DNA of 62,878 bases from Streptomyces sp. H27-C3. Its GTDB lineage: Bacteria; Actinomycetota; Actinomycetes; Streptomycetales; Streptomycetaceae. Of the stretch, positions 40,232 through 48,567 are shown piece by piece; the first letter of the stretch is position 1, and each line of letters opens with the position of its first letter. A program made the translations under genes and the position numbers. The DNA lies in NCBI RefSeq assembly GCF_030063415.1, contig NZ_JASITA010000043.1:1-62878 (forward strand), given 5' to 3'. Under the pieces are notes generated by a model. That model had not been told where the DNA came from and did not search any database. It saw only the letters and a list, made by a program, of their open reading frames with translations.

Positions 40232-41350
40232 GTGGCTGAGATCCAGATTCCCGCTGACATCAAGCCCGCCGACGGACGATTCGGCGCGGGCCCCTCCAAG
40301 GTGCGTACGGAGGCGCTGGACGCCCTGGCCGCCACCGGCACCTCACTCCTCGGAACGTCCCACCGCCAGGCCCCGGTCAAGAACCTGGTCGGCGCGGTGC
40401 GCGACGGCGTACGTGACCTCTTCCAGCTCCCCGAGGGCTACGAGGTGATCCTGGGCAACGGCGGCTCCACCGCCTTCTGGGACATCGCGACCCACGGTCT
40501 GATCGAGAACAAGTCGCAGCACCTCACCTTCGGCGAGTTCTCCTCGAAGTTCGCGAAGGCCGCCAAGCTCGCACCGTGGCTGGCCGCCCCGACCGTCCTG
40601 TCCTCCGCCCCGGGCACGCACCCGGACCCGGTGGCCGAGGAGGGCGTGGACGTCTACGCGTTCACCCACAACGAGACCTCCACCGGCGTCGCGGCCCCGA
40701 TCAAGCGCGTCCCCGGCGCCGACACCGGCTCCCTCGTCCTGGTGGACGCCACCTCCGGCGCGGGCGGCCTCCCGGTCGACATCACCGAGACCGACGTCTA
40801 CTACTTCGCCCCGCAGAAGTCCTTCGCCTCCGACGGCGGCCTGTGGATCGCGGCGTTCTCCCCGGCGGCCCTGGAGCGCGCGGCGAGCATCCACGCCTCC
40901 GGCCGGCACATCCCGGAGTTCTTCAGCCTGCCCACGGCGATCGACAACTCGCTGAAGAACCAGACGTACAACACGCCCGCCCTGTCGACCCTCTTCCTGC
41001 TCAACGAGCAACTGAAGTGGCTCAACGGCCAGGGTGGCCTCGACTGGGCGGTCGAGCGCACGGCGACATCCGCGCGCAACCTGTACGGCTGGGCCGAGGA
41101 GTCGAAGCACGCGACGCCGTTCGTCGTCGACGCGGCCAAGCGCTCGCAGGTCATCGGCACGATCGACTTCACGGACGAGATCGACGCGTCCGCGGTCGCC
41201 AAGGTGCTGCGCGCGAACGGCATTGTGGACACCGAGCCGTACCGCAAGCTGGGCCGCAACCAGCTGCGCGTCGCGATGTTCCCGGCGATCGACCCGGCGG
41301 ACGTCGAGGCGCTGACGGCTTGCATCGACTACGTGATCGGCGAGCTGTAG
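40232..41350 (+). CDS. serC: Phosphoserine aminotransferase
   Basis: A 372-residue PLP enzyme (serine biosynthesis; 3-phosphohydroxypyruvate plus glutamate to phosphoserine). Family marks: FGAGPSKVRTEALDALAATG, LLGTSHRQAPVKNLVGAVRD, NGGSTAFWDIATHGLIENK and the PLP lysine in YYFAPQKSFASDGGLW. It is of the actinobacterial type. GTG start, possibly leaderless. Confidence 0.95.
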   Translation: MAEIQIPADIKPADGRFGAGPSKVRTEALDALAATGTSLLGTSHRQAPVKNLVGAVRDGVRDLFQLPEGYEVILGNGGSTAFWDIATHGLIENKSQHLTFGEFSSKFAKAAKLAPWLAAPTVLSSAPGTHPDPVAEEGVDVYAFTHNETSTGVAAPIKRVPGADTGSLVLVDATSGAGGLPVDITETDVYYFAPQKSFASDGGLWIAAFSPAALERAASIHASGRHIPEFFSLPTAIDNSLKNQTYNTPALSTLFLLNEQLKWLNGQGGLDWAVERTATSARNLYGWAEESKHATPFVVDAAKRSQVIGTIDFTDEIDASAVAKVLRANGIVDTEPYRKLGRNQLRVAMFPAIDPADVEALTACIDYVIGEL

Positions 41351-41452
41351 CCGGTAGGCGTACGCGGCGGGATGAACGGTCACGTACAGGACACACGTGG
41401 GCGCATCGGCCTACGATGATGCTCTCGACCCAAGCCCATCAGGAGGCCCGCA

Positions 41453-42076
41453 ATGTCTGCAGCAGCAGTCGAGCACCCCTGCGACGGCGAGCCTGAGACC
41501 CCGCTCCAAACGGCCAACAGAATCATGGAGCAGAACCCCGGCTACCGCGTCGAGATCATCGGAGGCGTCATCACCGTGACCCCATCGGCGGACATCCCCC
41601 ATTCGCGGGTGTTGACCAAGCTCATGATCCCGCTCATCGCAGCCGGTCTGGATGATGGGGAGACCGAGGTTCACCAGGCCATCAGCGTGTGGCTGCCGAG
41701 CGGTCCGATGGATTACGTCATTCCCGACCTGGCGATCGTCGACGCGGACATCGACGACCACATGGTCGAAGACGGCGGTGCCGACCCGGCCTGCTTCCGC
41801 CTCGTCCTGGAGGTCACCTCCAGCAACTACAACAACGACCTGCGCAACAAGGTCGTCGCCTACGCCGAGGCCAGGATCCCGGTCTATGTGATCGTCGACC
41901 GCAAGCACCAGCGTGTCCACGTCCTGACCGAGCCCGACGGGACCGAGTACGTCAGTCACCGCGTCTACGCCCCGGGGCAGCAGGCCCCTCTCCCCGACTC
42001 CATCGGCGCCAAGGTCACCCTCGACGTGGAGGCGCTGCTCAAGGCCGGGGCACGCAAGCCGCGCACCGACGCCTGA
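41453..42076 (+). CDS. Uma2-family (DUF820) restriction-endonuclease-like protein
   Basis: A 207-residue PD-(D/E)XK-fold protein. The nuclease-like core is DYVIPDLAIVDADID then RLVLEVTSSNYNNDLRNKVV, giving Asp, Glu and Lys in E-V-T-S-S-x-N-x(4)-R-N-K-V, followed by AYAEARIPVYVIVDRKH. Uma2 genes are multicopy in Streptomyces with unknown role. AGGAGG lies upstream of the ATG. Confidence 0.88.
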   Translation: MSAAAVEHPCDGEPETPLQTANRIMEQNPGYRVEIIGGVITVTPSADIPHSRVLTKLMIPLIAAGLDDGETEVHQAISVWLPSGPMDYVIPDLAIVDADIDDHMVEDGGADPACFRLVLEVTSSNYNNDLRNKVVAYAEARIPVYVIVDRKHQRVHVLTEPDGTEYVSHRVYAPGQQAPLPDSIGAKVTLDVEALLKAGARKPRTDA

Positions 42077-42089
42077 GCAACGCGCTCCC

Positions 42090-42321
42090 TCACCGGCTCA
42101 GCCGCTGAAACCGCCGCACCACAAGCGGCAGGAACACCGCCGTGATCACCACCGGCCACACCACCGCCATCAGCGGCGCGTTCTCCTGGATCCAGCTGCC
42201 GTCGCTCGCCACCGGGTTGCCGAACAGATCGCGGGTCGCCGCAGCCGTCGAGGAGATCGGGTTCCAGGCGGCGACCGTGCCCAGCCAGTCCGGCATCGTC
42301 GACGGCCGCACGAAGACGCTG
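42090..42321 (-). pseudogene. Remnant of ABC-2 type permease (C-terminus only)
   Basis: About 75 residues match the end of DrrB-like ABC-2 permeases: SVFVRPSTMPDWLGTVAAWN, PISSTAAATRDLFGNP and a final TM PLMAVVWPVVITAVFLPLVV ending RRFQRLSR. The rest of the gene and its ATPase partner are absent. The break is next to a (CGGCATC)n array. Confidence 0.75.
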
Positions 42322-42330
42322 GACGCCGTC

Positions 42331-42354
42331 CGGCATCCGGCATCCGGCATCCGG
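42331..42354. repeat. 7-bp triplicate at the ABC-2 remnant break
   Basis: CGGCATC occurs three times in a row between the ABC-2 remnant and the 3' end of the next minus-strand gene. It marks the deletion junction. Confidence 0.8.
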
Positions 42355-42368
42355 GCTCACGACGCGCC

Positions 42369-43364
42369 CTAGTTCCGCCGCGTCATCCGCCTCAGCCCCA
42401 GGAACAGCACGGCCACCACCGCGAATCCACCGAGCCCGAGCACGACCTTACTGTCCGAACTGTCCGAGCCACCGCCCCCGGCCGCCGAACCACCTTCTTC
42501 AGAAGGCGACTTGGACCCGGAGTCCGCGTTCCCGCCGCCGCCCTCCGGCTCCTTCACCTCAACCTTGCGCACGTCGCTCCCGACGCCCTCAGAGCCGAAC
42601 ATCAGCGCCGATCCGTCCACGGTGTACGTCACCGACTCGGCCTGCCCCTGGAACGGCGCGCCGACCGAACTGTCCTCACCCAGGCGCCCGTTCTTCCACG
42701 CGTACTGACGCGCGCTGAAGTACGAGCGCAGCACCAGCCGGGTGCCGTCCGGCGAGAACGCCCCGTCCGTCACCCACGGCACCTCACCGACCCGCCGGAA
42801 TGTGTTCGTACCACCGACGGACAGCTGCGCCGGGCCCTCGTAGAGCCCACCGCCGTCCTCGTTCTTGCTGGCGATGTAGACCCGCCCGGTCTTCGGGTGC
42901 ACCATCAGCGCCTCCGCGTCACGTGCCCCGTCCGCGTACTTCACCGTGAACTGGGCCGCGTCGACCGTCGCGTCCTTCAGCTGCTTCGGCTCCGGGAAGC
43001 GGTAGATCCACACATGGCTCCAGCTCCCGTTGAGGTTGTCGCCGATGTCGCCGACGTACACATTCCCGTCGGACCCCACCGAGATCGCCTCCATGTCGCG
43101 GGGCGCCCCCACCCCGCGCATGGTGATCGTCGCGACGGTCTCCCCGGTCTTGGAGTCGATCCCGTAGATGTACGGCTTGTCCTGGTCGTTGTGGGTCCAG
43201 TACACGCCGGGGTGCGCGCGGCTGGCCGCCAGCCCGCTGGACTCGGTGATCCGTGGATCCTTGATCGTGAAGTCGCCGTCGTCGGCGACGGCCGTACCGG
43301 CCCCGGACAGGACGAGGGCGGCGAGGGCGGCGGCACCGGGCACGACGTACAAGAGCGAACGCAT
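42369..43364 (-). CDS. Secreted, C-terminally anchored beta-propeller-like protein
   Basis: A 331-residue exported protein. Signal peptide MRSLLYVVPGAAALAALVLS ending near TAVADDG. The body has repeated DxDG/NxY blade-like segments (YWTHNDQDKPYIYGIDSKTG, ISVGSDGNVYVGDIGDN, ALMVHPKTGRVYIASKNEDG). A Gly/Ser linker precedes a C-terminal TM (VVLGLGGFAVVAVLFLGL) and RRMTRRN. Ligand unknown. Start at 43364 (ATG) lacks a clear ribosome site. Divergent from the SGNH gene. Confidence 0.8.
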   Translation of the reverse strand: MRSLLYVVPGAAALAALVLSGAGTAVADDGDFTIKDPRITESSGLAASRAHPGVYWTHNDQDKPYIYGIDSKTGETVATITMRGVGAPRDMEAISVGSDGNVYVGDIGDNLNGSWSHVWIYRFPEPKQLKDATVDAAQFTVKYADGARDAEALMVHPKTGRVYIASKNEDGGGLYEGPAQLSVGGTNTFRRVGEVPWVTDGAFSPDGTRLVLRSYFSARQYAWKNGRLGEDSSVGAPFQGQAESVTYTVDGSALMFGSEGVGSDVRKVEVKEPEGGGGNADSGSKSPSEEGGSAAGGGGSDSSDSKVVLGLGGFAVVAVLFLGLRRMTRRN

Positions 43365-43422
43365 GACCCAAGTGTCGAGCATCACGTCGCAGGTCACCGC
43401 AGCGATCCGCGACAATGACGCG

Positions 43423-44130
43423 ATGCGCTTCCTGTTCGTCGGCGACTCCATGACCATCGGGCGCGCCGGCGACTTCACGTGGCGCTTTCGCATGTGGCAG
43501 CACCTGGCGGCGTCCTTCGGCGGCCCGTTCCGCATCGTCGGCCCCCGCACCGAGGTGTACGACACCTTCGCGGACGCCCCGGTGTCCCGCGCCTACGGCG
43601 ATTCCGCGTTCCCGCCCAAGGCCCACAGGCACCTGGCGGGCTGGGGCGAGGGGTGGCTGCACATGGCGCCACTGATCCGCGAGACGGTGACCGCCACCCG
43701 GCCGGACGTCCTGCTCGTCTCGCTCGGCCTGATCGACCTCGGCTTCTACACGGACGCCGCCCAAACAGCCCGCAACGCGCGGCACTTCATCGCGGAGGCC
43801 CGCGCGGCGAACCCGCACATCCGTGCGGTGCTCCTGCCGGTCATACCCAATATCCGCGCCGAGACCGACCCCGACTTCGCCGCCGAGTGCGACCACTTCA
43901 ACGAGCTGCTGGCGAAGGCGGTCGCGGACCTCGACACCGCCGCCTCGCCCGTACTCCTGGCCTCTCACCCGACGGCGTACGACATCCACACCGACACCTA
44001 CGACGGCACGCACCCGGGCCCGACCGGCGAGCACAAACTCGCGGCGGCTTTCGCGGACGCGATGCACCAGGCGTGGGAAGTCGGCGCGCGGTACGAGTCG
44101 GCGGGGGCCCTGGTGCGGGGCCCCCGCTGA
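43423..44130 (+). CDS. SGNH/GDSL-family hydrolase
   Basis: A 235-residue SGNH hydrolase. Block I FLFVGDSMTIG carries the catalytic Ser, block III-like LLVSLGLIDLG replaces the usual GxND, and the C-terminal DGTHPGPTGEHKLAAAF carries the catalytic Asp/His (DxxH). No signal peptide, so cytoplasmic. The start at 43423 is the first fitting ATG; ribosome site poor. Confidence 0.82.
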   Translation: MRFLFVGDSMTIGRAGDFTWRFRMWQHLAASFGGPFRIVGPRTEVYDTFADAPVSRAYGDSAFPPKAHRHLAGWGEGWLHMAPLIRETVTATRPDVLLVSLGLIDLGFYTDAAQTARNARHFIAEARAANPHIRAVLLPVIPNIRAETDPDFAAECDHFNELLAKAVADLDTAASPVLLASHPTAYDIHTDTYDGTHPGPTGEHKLAAAFADAMHQAWEVGARYESAGALVRGPR

Positions 44131-44137
44131 CTCGCTC

Positions 44138-44221
44138 CTACTCGGGGACGACGGCCAGCGCCTCGACCTCGATGAGGTACTCGGGCTGGGCCGGCGCCCC
44201 GGGCCGACCGTTCAAGCGCCG
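44138..44221 (-). pseudogene. RidA/YjgF family C-terminal remnant
   Basis: A minus-strand frame ends QPEYLIEVEALAVVPE-stop, the typical end of RidA-type proteins, preceded by RLNGRPGAPA. Only about 20 convincing residues; the rest of the gene is gone. Confidence 0.55.
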
Positions 44222-44277
44222 CGCCCAAGGAAACAGCGGCGGCCCCGCGTGGACCTGGTGATGTCCGGCCTAGCTGA

Positions 44278-45264
44278 TCACCACGCGAAGGCTTCGGGAG
44301 ACGGCCCCGGCCCCGGGAAGATCTCGTCCAGTCCGGTCAGCACCTCTTCCGGCAGTTCCAGCTCCAACGCGCGCAGCGCGCTCTCCAGTTGCTCGCCCGT
44401 GCGCGGGCCGACGATGGGGCCGGTGACCCCGGGACGCGTGAGCAGCCAGGCCAGTGCCGTCTCGCCGGGCTCCAGGCCGTGCTTGTCCAGCAGGTCCTCG
44501 TACGCCTGCACCTGCGCCCGCACGGAGGAGCTTGCCAGGGCCTCCGCCGAACGCCCAGAGGCTCGCCGCCCGCCCTCGACCTCCTTCTTGATGACGCCGC
44601 CCAGCAGCCCGCCGTGCAGCGGGGACCACGGGATGACACCGAGCCCGTACTCCTGGGCGGCCGGGATGACCTCCATCTCGGCGCGCCGCTCGGCGAGGTT
44701 GTACAGGCACTGCTCGCTCACCAGGCCGACCGAGCCGCGCCGGGCGGCGGTCTCGTTGGCCTGGGCGATCTTGTAGCCGGCGAAGTTCGACGACCCCGCG
44801 TAGAGGATCTTGCCCTGCTGGATCAGGACGTCGATCGCCTGCCAGATTTCCTCGAAGGGCGTGTTCCGGTCGATGTGGTGGAACTGGTACACGTCGATGT
44901 AGTCCGTCTGGAGCCGCTTGAGGCTGGCCTCGACGGCCCGGCGGATGTTCAGGGCGGACAGGAGGTCGTGGTTGGGCCAGGGGTCGCCCGCCGCCATGTT
45001 CCCGTACATCTTGGTGGCCAGCACCGTCTTGTCCCGGCGCCCGTCGCCCTTGGCGAACCAGCTGCCGATGATCTCCTCGGTCCGGCCCTTGTTCTCACCC
45101 CATCCGTAGACATTGGCCGTGTCTACGAAGTTCAGACCCGCGCCGAGCGCGGAATCCAGGATCGTGTGACTGGTGGGTTCGTCTGTCTGCGGACCGAAGT
45201 TCATCGTGCCGAGGACAAGTCGGCTGACCTTGAGTCCGGTGCGTCCGAGCTGCGTGTACTCCAT
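44278..45264 (-). CDS. Aldo/keto reductase
   Basis: A 328-residue NADPH-dependent AKR. MEYTQLGRTGLKVSRLVLGT opens the barrel; catalytic Asp/Tyr in VDTANVYGWGENKGRTEEII, Lys in TVLATKMYG, His in YQFHHIDRNTP; cofactor site SPLHGGLLGG and GPRTGEQLESALRAL. Start at 45264 chosen by family; a frame to 45351 is possible. Its C-terminus (DEIFPGPGPSPEAFAW) is near-duplicated in the remnant at 45360. Confidence 0.9.
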   Translation of the reverse strand: MEYTQLGRTGLKVSRLVLGTMNFGPQTDEPTSHTILDSALGAGLNFVDTANVYGWGENKGRTEEIIGSWFAKGDGRRDKTVLATKMYGNMAAGDPWPNHDLLSALNIRRAVEASLKRLQTDYIDVYQFHHIDRNTPFEEIWQAIDVLIQQGKILYAGSSNFAGYKIAQANETAARRGSVGLVSEQCLYNLAERRAEMEVIPAAQEYGLGVIPWSPLHGGLLGGVIKKEVEGGRRASGRSAEALASSSVRAQVQAYEDLLDKHGLEPGETALAWLLTRPGVTGPIVGPRTGEQLESALRALELELPEEVLTGLDEIFPGPGPSPEAFAW

Positions 45265-45359
45265 GAGCCCCAAGCCAACTCCTTCGAGTCCGCTCAAGGC
45301 AAGGCGCCGCGTGGCAGTCCAAGCGCTTTCGGCCCAGGGGAGCACGCTCACGCTGCCTC

Positions 45360-45437
45360 ATGGCCGAGGAGGTGCTGGTGTCACTGGAGGAGATCTTCCC
45401 GGGTCCCGGCCGTCCCCCCGAGGCGTTCGCCTGGTAG
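45360..45437 (+). pseudogene. Second aldo/keto reductase C-terminal remnant
   Basis: A 25-codon plus-strand frame MAEEVLVSLEEIFPGPGRPP-EAFAW-stop closely matches the end of the neighbouring reductase (LPEEVLTGLDEIFPGPGPSP-EAFAW). It lies in the opposite orientation, about 95 bases upstream of the intact gene's start. The body of the second gene is missing. Confidence 0.75.
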
Positions 45438-45481
45438 GACGGCTCGCCGGCCGCGCCACGCGTGGTGGCGGCCCCGGCCGG

Positions 45482-45571
45482 TCAGCCGCCGACCGCGGCC
45501 GCCACCGCGACGACGACGAAGAGCAGTACGAGCACACCGGCCATGACCTGGTTTCTGATTTTCGGGTCCAC
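45482..45571 (-). CDS. 29-residue membrane microprotein
   Basis: GTG-started ORF MDPKIRNQVMAGVLVLLFVV-VAVAAAVGG: a short charged N-terminus and a single TM. TAGGCT (45583-45578) ends six bases upstream, fitting a leaderless transcript. Function unknown. Confidence 0.55.
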   Translation of the reverse strand: MDPKIRNQVMAGVLVLLFVVVAVAAAVGG

Positions 45572-45593
45572 CCGTCGAGCCTAACGGCCTCGG

Positions 45594-46161
45594 TCAGTGC
45601 CCCAGCGCCCAGGCCGCCACCGTCTCGTACCGGGGCGCCCCGCCGCGCACCCCGGCGACCGGCAGGTTGCCGCGTACGAGCGCCAGCTCCCCCGCCGTCC
45701 ACCCGGCGCCCTCGAACCCGGCCAGGGCCTCGACGTACGGCCGCAGGTCGGTCTCCCCCGTCCGGCTGCGGGCGAGCGTCAGATGCGCCCGGTACGCGCG
45801 GTGCTCCTCCATCGTCACGCCGGCCCGCCGCGCCGCCGTGTCCGTGCGCTCCGCGAGGCGGCGCATCGGGTCGAGGCCGCCCGAGGCGCCGGCCCACAGC
45901 GCGCGCTGCCCGAAGTGGCCGCCGGAGTCGACGCGCAGCGGGAAGGGCTCGTGGCGGGCGGCGGCCCGGCCCAGGTGCTCCTTGATGCCGGGGAGCAGCG
46001 TGTCGTCCACCTCGCCGAGGAAGGCGAGGGTGAAGTGCCATCCGGCGCGGGCGGTCCAGCGCAGCTTCGTCCGCGCCGGGCAGGGTCTGCAAGTGGTCCA
46101 CGGCCAGGCCGAGTTCGTCGGCGGCGCCGGGGGGCGGCAGTACTGCGGCGAAGAGTCTCAT
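45594..46161 (-). pseudogene. thpR: 2'-5' RNA ligase (ThpR) with a frameshift
   Basis: The N-terminal frame (MRLFAAVLPPPGAADELGLA through LPGAD) is ThpR-like; after base about 46068 the ThpR sequence continues one frame away (LRWTARAGWHFTLAFLGEVD, then HRAYRAHLTLARSRTGETDL and GELALVRGNLPVAGV). Both HxTx motifs (HFTL, HLTL) lie after the shift. One extra G in GGCGCGGACGAAG explains it. Real inactivation or sequencing error cannot be separated here. The enzyme makes 2'-5' RNA linkages or opens cyclic phosphates. Confidence 0.75.
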
Positions 46162-46207
46162 GCGCACAGTTCCGGGGGTCGGGCGCACAGGTTCGGGGGC
46201 ACGCGTG

Positions 46208-46235
46208 GGGCCCGGACGCGGGTGCGTCCGGGCCC
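46208..46235 (-). terminator. 12-bp perfect stem-loop after the MFS gene
   Basis: GGGCCCGGACGC pairs with GCGTCCGGGCCC around GGGT, 23 bases past the MFS stop on its strand. Confidence 0.75.
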
Positions 46236-46257
46236 TGTCCCGCCGTGCGCATCGGTG

Positions 46258-47646
46258 TCAGGCCACCGTCGCGAGCTCCTTGGTGTGTACGCTCTCGCGC
46301 TGCACCACGTTCACGTGCTGGTGACCGCGCCGCAGGTCGATCTTCAGGCGCAGGCCGCCGAGCCTGGCCAGCACGATCGCGATGACCAGGCCCGCCGTCA
46401 GCGAGATCAGGCCGCCGGTGGCGAAGCCGACCCTGGCGCCGTAGGTGTCGGTGACCCAGCCGAGCAGCGGGGCGCCCACCGGCGTACCGCCGACGAAGAC
46501 CATCATGTAGAGGCTCATCACACGGCCGCGCATGGCCGCGTCGGTCGCCATCTGAACGCTCGTATTGGCGGTGATGTTGACCGTCAGGCCGATCATGCCG
46601 ATCGGCACGAGCAGCAGCGAGAACAGCCACAGCGACGTCGAGAGCGACGCGGCGATCTCCAGCAGGCCGAAGGCCATCGCGGCCGCCACCAGCATCCGCA
46701 GCCGCGAGGAGCGGCGGCGGGCGGAGAGCAGTGCGCCGGCCAGCGAACCGCCCGCCATCAGGATGTTGAAGAACGAGTACAGCCCTGCGCCGCCGTCGAA
46801 GACCCCGTCGGCGAAGGCACTGAGCCAGATCGGGAAGTTGAAGCCGAAGGTGCCGACGAAGCCGACCAGGGCGATCGGCCAGAGCAGGTCGGGGCGGCCC
46901 GCGACATAGCGCAGGCCCTCCCTGAGCTGGCCCTTGCCGCGCTGCACCCGTTCGACCTTGTGCAGCTCGCTCGTGCGCATCAGCAGCAGGCCGGCGATCG
47001 GGGCCAGGAACGACAGCCCGTTGAGCATGAACGACCAGCCGCTGCCGACGGTCGTGATGAGCACACCGGCGACGGCGGGGCCGATCAGCCGGGCGGACTG
47101 GAAGTTGGCCGAGTTGAGGCTGACGGCGTTGCGCAGCTGGTCGGGGCCGACCATCTCGGACACGAAGGACTGCCGGGCCGGGTTGTCGATGACGGTGACC
47201 ATGCCGAGCAGGAACGCGATCAGGTAGACGTGCCAGACCTGGACGTGCCCGGTGAGCGTGAGGGTCGCGAGAGCGACACCGCACAGGCCGAGAGCGGCCT
47301 GGCTGAAGAGCAGCAGCAGGCGCTTGGGGTACCGGTCGGCGATGACACCGCCGTACAGGCCGAAGAGCAGCATGGGCAGGAACTGGAGGGCCGTGGTGAT
47401 GCCGACGGCCGCCGCCGACCCGGTGAGGTCGAGGACCAGCCAGTCCTGGGTGATGCGCGACATCCACGTACCGGTGTTGGACACGACGGCGCCGGTGGCG
47501 AACAGCCGGTAGTTGCGGATCTTCAGGGACGAGAAGGTCCCGGTCCCTTTGGGCTTGGACGTGTGCTCGGACGATGACGATGTGGAATCCGGGTCGTGGT
47601 GGTTGTTCGGTGCGGGGGCGGAGTCTGCTCCGGATCCCGTACTCAA
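46258..47646 (-). CDS. MFS exporter
   Basis: A 462-residue MFS_3-type permease with twelve TMs (SLKIRNYRLFATGAVVSNTG, MSRITQDWLVLDLTGSAAAV, GGVIADRYPKRLLLLFSQAA with the MFS loop). TTG start at 47646 with AGGAGG ten bases upstream. Downstream of a MarR gene in the same direction, so likely a MarR-controlled drug exporter (inferred). Confidence 0.88.
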   Translation of the reverse strand: MSTGSGADSAPAPNNHHDPDSTSSSSEHTSKPKGTGTFSSLKIRNYRLFATGAVVSNTGTWMSRITQDWLVLDLTGSAAAVGITTALQFLPMLLFGLYGGVIADRYPKRLLLLFSQAALGLCGVALATLTLTGHVQVWHVYLIAFLLGMVTVIDNPARQSFVSEMVGPDQLRNAVSLNSANFQSARLIGPAVAGVLITTVGSGWSFMLNGLSFLAPIAGLLLMRTSELHKVERVQRGKGQLREGLRYVAGRPDLLWPIALVGFVGTFGFNFPIWLSAFADGVFDGGAGLYSFFNILMAGGSLAGALLSARRRSSRLRMLVAAAMAFGLLEIAASLSTSLWLFSLLLVPIGMIGLTVNITANTSVQMATDAAMRGRVMSLYMMVFVGGTPVGAPLLGWVTDTYGARVGFATGGLISLTAGLVIAIVLARLGGLRLKIDLRRGHQHVNVVQRESVHTKELATVA

Positions 47647-47701
47647 AGTTGGTTCGCCTCCTTGGCGGCGCGCGGGGTCGTATGCGGTCAGCGGGGTGCT
47701 G

Positions 47702-48139
47702 TCAGAGGTGCGCGAGCTTCTCCAGGACGGGGGCCGCAGCGCGCAGCTTCGCCCATTCGTCCTCGTCCAGACCGCTCGCGAGTGCGGCCAGCCAGGCGTT
47801 CCGCTTGCGGCGGCTCTCTTCGAGCATCGCCTCGGCGGTCTCGGTCTGGCTGACCACCTTCTGCCGGCGGTCGTCGGGGTGCGGCTCCAGCCTGACCAGC
47901 CCCTTGGCTTCGAGCAGCGCCACGATTCGGGTCATCGAAGGCGGCTGGACGTGCTCCTTGCGGGCCAGCTCACCGGGGGTGGCCGAGCCGCAGCGGGCCA
48001 AGGTGCCGAGGACCGACATTTCGGTCGGGCTCAGCGATTCGTCGACGCGCTGATGCTTCAGGCGTCGGCCCAGCCGCATGACGGCGGAGCGCAGGGAGTT
48101 CACGGCGGCAGCATTGCCATCGTGCGACAGGTCAGGCAT
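47702..48139 (-). CDS. MarR-family regulator
   Basis: A 145-residue winged-helix regulator: SLSPTEMSVLGTLARCGSAT, recognition helix region VQPPSMTRIVALLEAKGLVR, wing HPDDRRQKVVSQTETAEAM. It precedes the MFS gene and probably represses both. An AT-rich upstream segment with GTTAGCTTAAC (48144-48154) is a plausible operator. Confidence 0.9.
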   Translation of the reverse strand: MPDLSHDGNAAAVNSLRSAVMRLGRRLKHQRVDESLSPTEMSVLGTLARCGSATPGELARKEHVQPPSMTRIVALLEAKGLVRLEPHPDDRRQKVVSQTETAEAMLEESRRKRNAWLAALASGLDEDEWAKLRAAAPVLEKLAHL

Positions 48140-48180
48140 GTTCGTTAGCTTAACTCATTACCCATGCTAAATACTACCCA
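48140..48180. promoter_or_regulatory. AT-rich MarR promoter/operator segment
   Basis: GTTAGCTTAAC followed by ATGCTAAATAC: TTAGC-type half-sites in both orientations, in a 40-base AT-rich patch upstream of the MarR start. Inferred MarR binding. Confidence 0.4.
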
Positions 48181-48271
48181 GTTGCGGTGAGGCACGAATC
48201 ATCACCCGTACGAGTGAGTTCGCTCCGAAAAGTGACGCCCCGCCGGGGCGCCTCCCGCGACCCTGTTCCTC

Positions 48272-48454
48272 ATGGGATCGACAGTGCTCAGCCTGCGGAT
48301 AGACGGCGAGTTGCTCGGCCGCCTCCGGGACCATGCCGCCAAACGCGGAATGAGCGTCCAGGACTATGTGGTCCGAACGCTCATTCGCGACGACTTCGAC
48401 GAACGCTTCAAAACAGCGGTCGACGAGACGGAGAAGTTCTACGGTGCCGCCTGA
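48272..48454 (+). CDS. Orphan RHH/CopG-like small protein
   Basis: A 60-residue protein: STVLSLRIDGELLGRLRDHA and AKRGMSVQDYVVRTLIRDDF, the ribbon-helix-helix pattern of antitoxins/Arc repressors, then FKTAVDETEKFYGAA. No toxin gene is beside it. Divergent from MarR. Confidence 0.7.
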   Translation: MGSTVLSLRIDGELLGRLRDHAAKRGMSVQDYVVRTLIRDDFDERFKTAVDETEKFYGAA

Positions 48455-48473
48455 GGTCTCCGTATCGGCCGAC

Positions 48474-48567
48474 TGCCATGTCGGGCCGAGCGACGGCAAC
48501 AGGTACCTGCTACGTCAGGCCCAGCGACGGCATCAGGTACCTGCTACGTCAAACCGAGTGCCGGCAT
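48474..48567. repeat. 34-bp tandem repeats spanning the purine permease stop
   Basis: Units at 48500-48533 and 48534-48567 start CAGGTACCTGCTACGTC; a degenerate third unit lies at 48474-48499. The second contains the stop (48544-48546). On the minus strand they read YLMPALGLT-stop, YLMPSLGLT-stop, then YLLPSLGPT. Confidence 0.9.
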
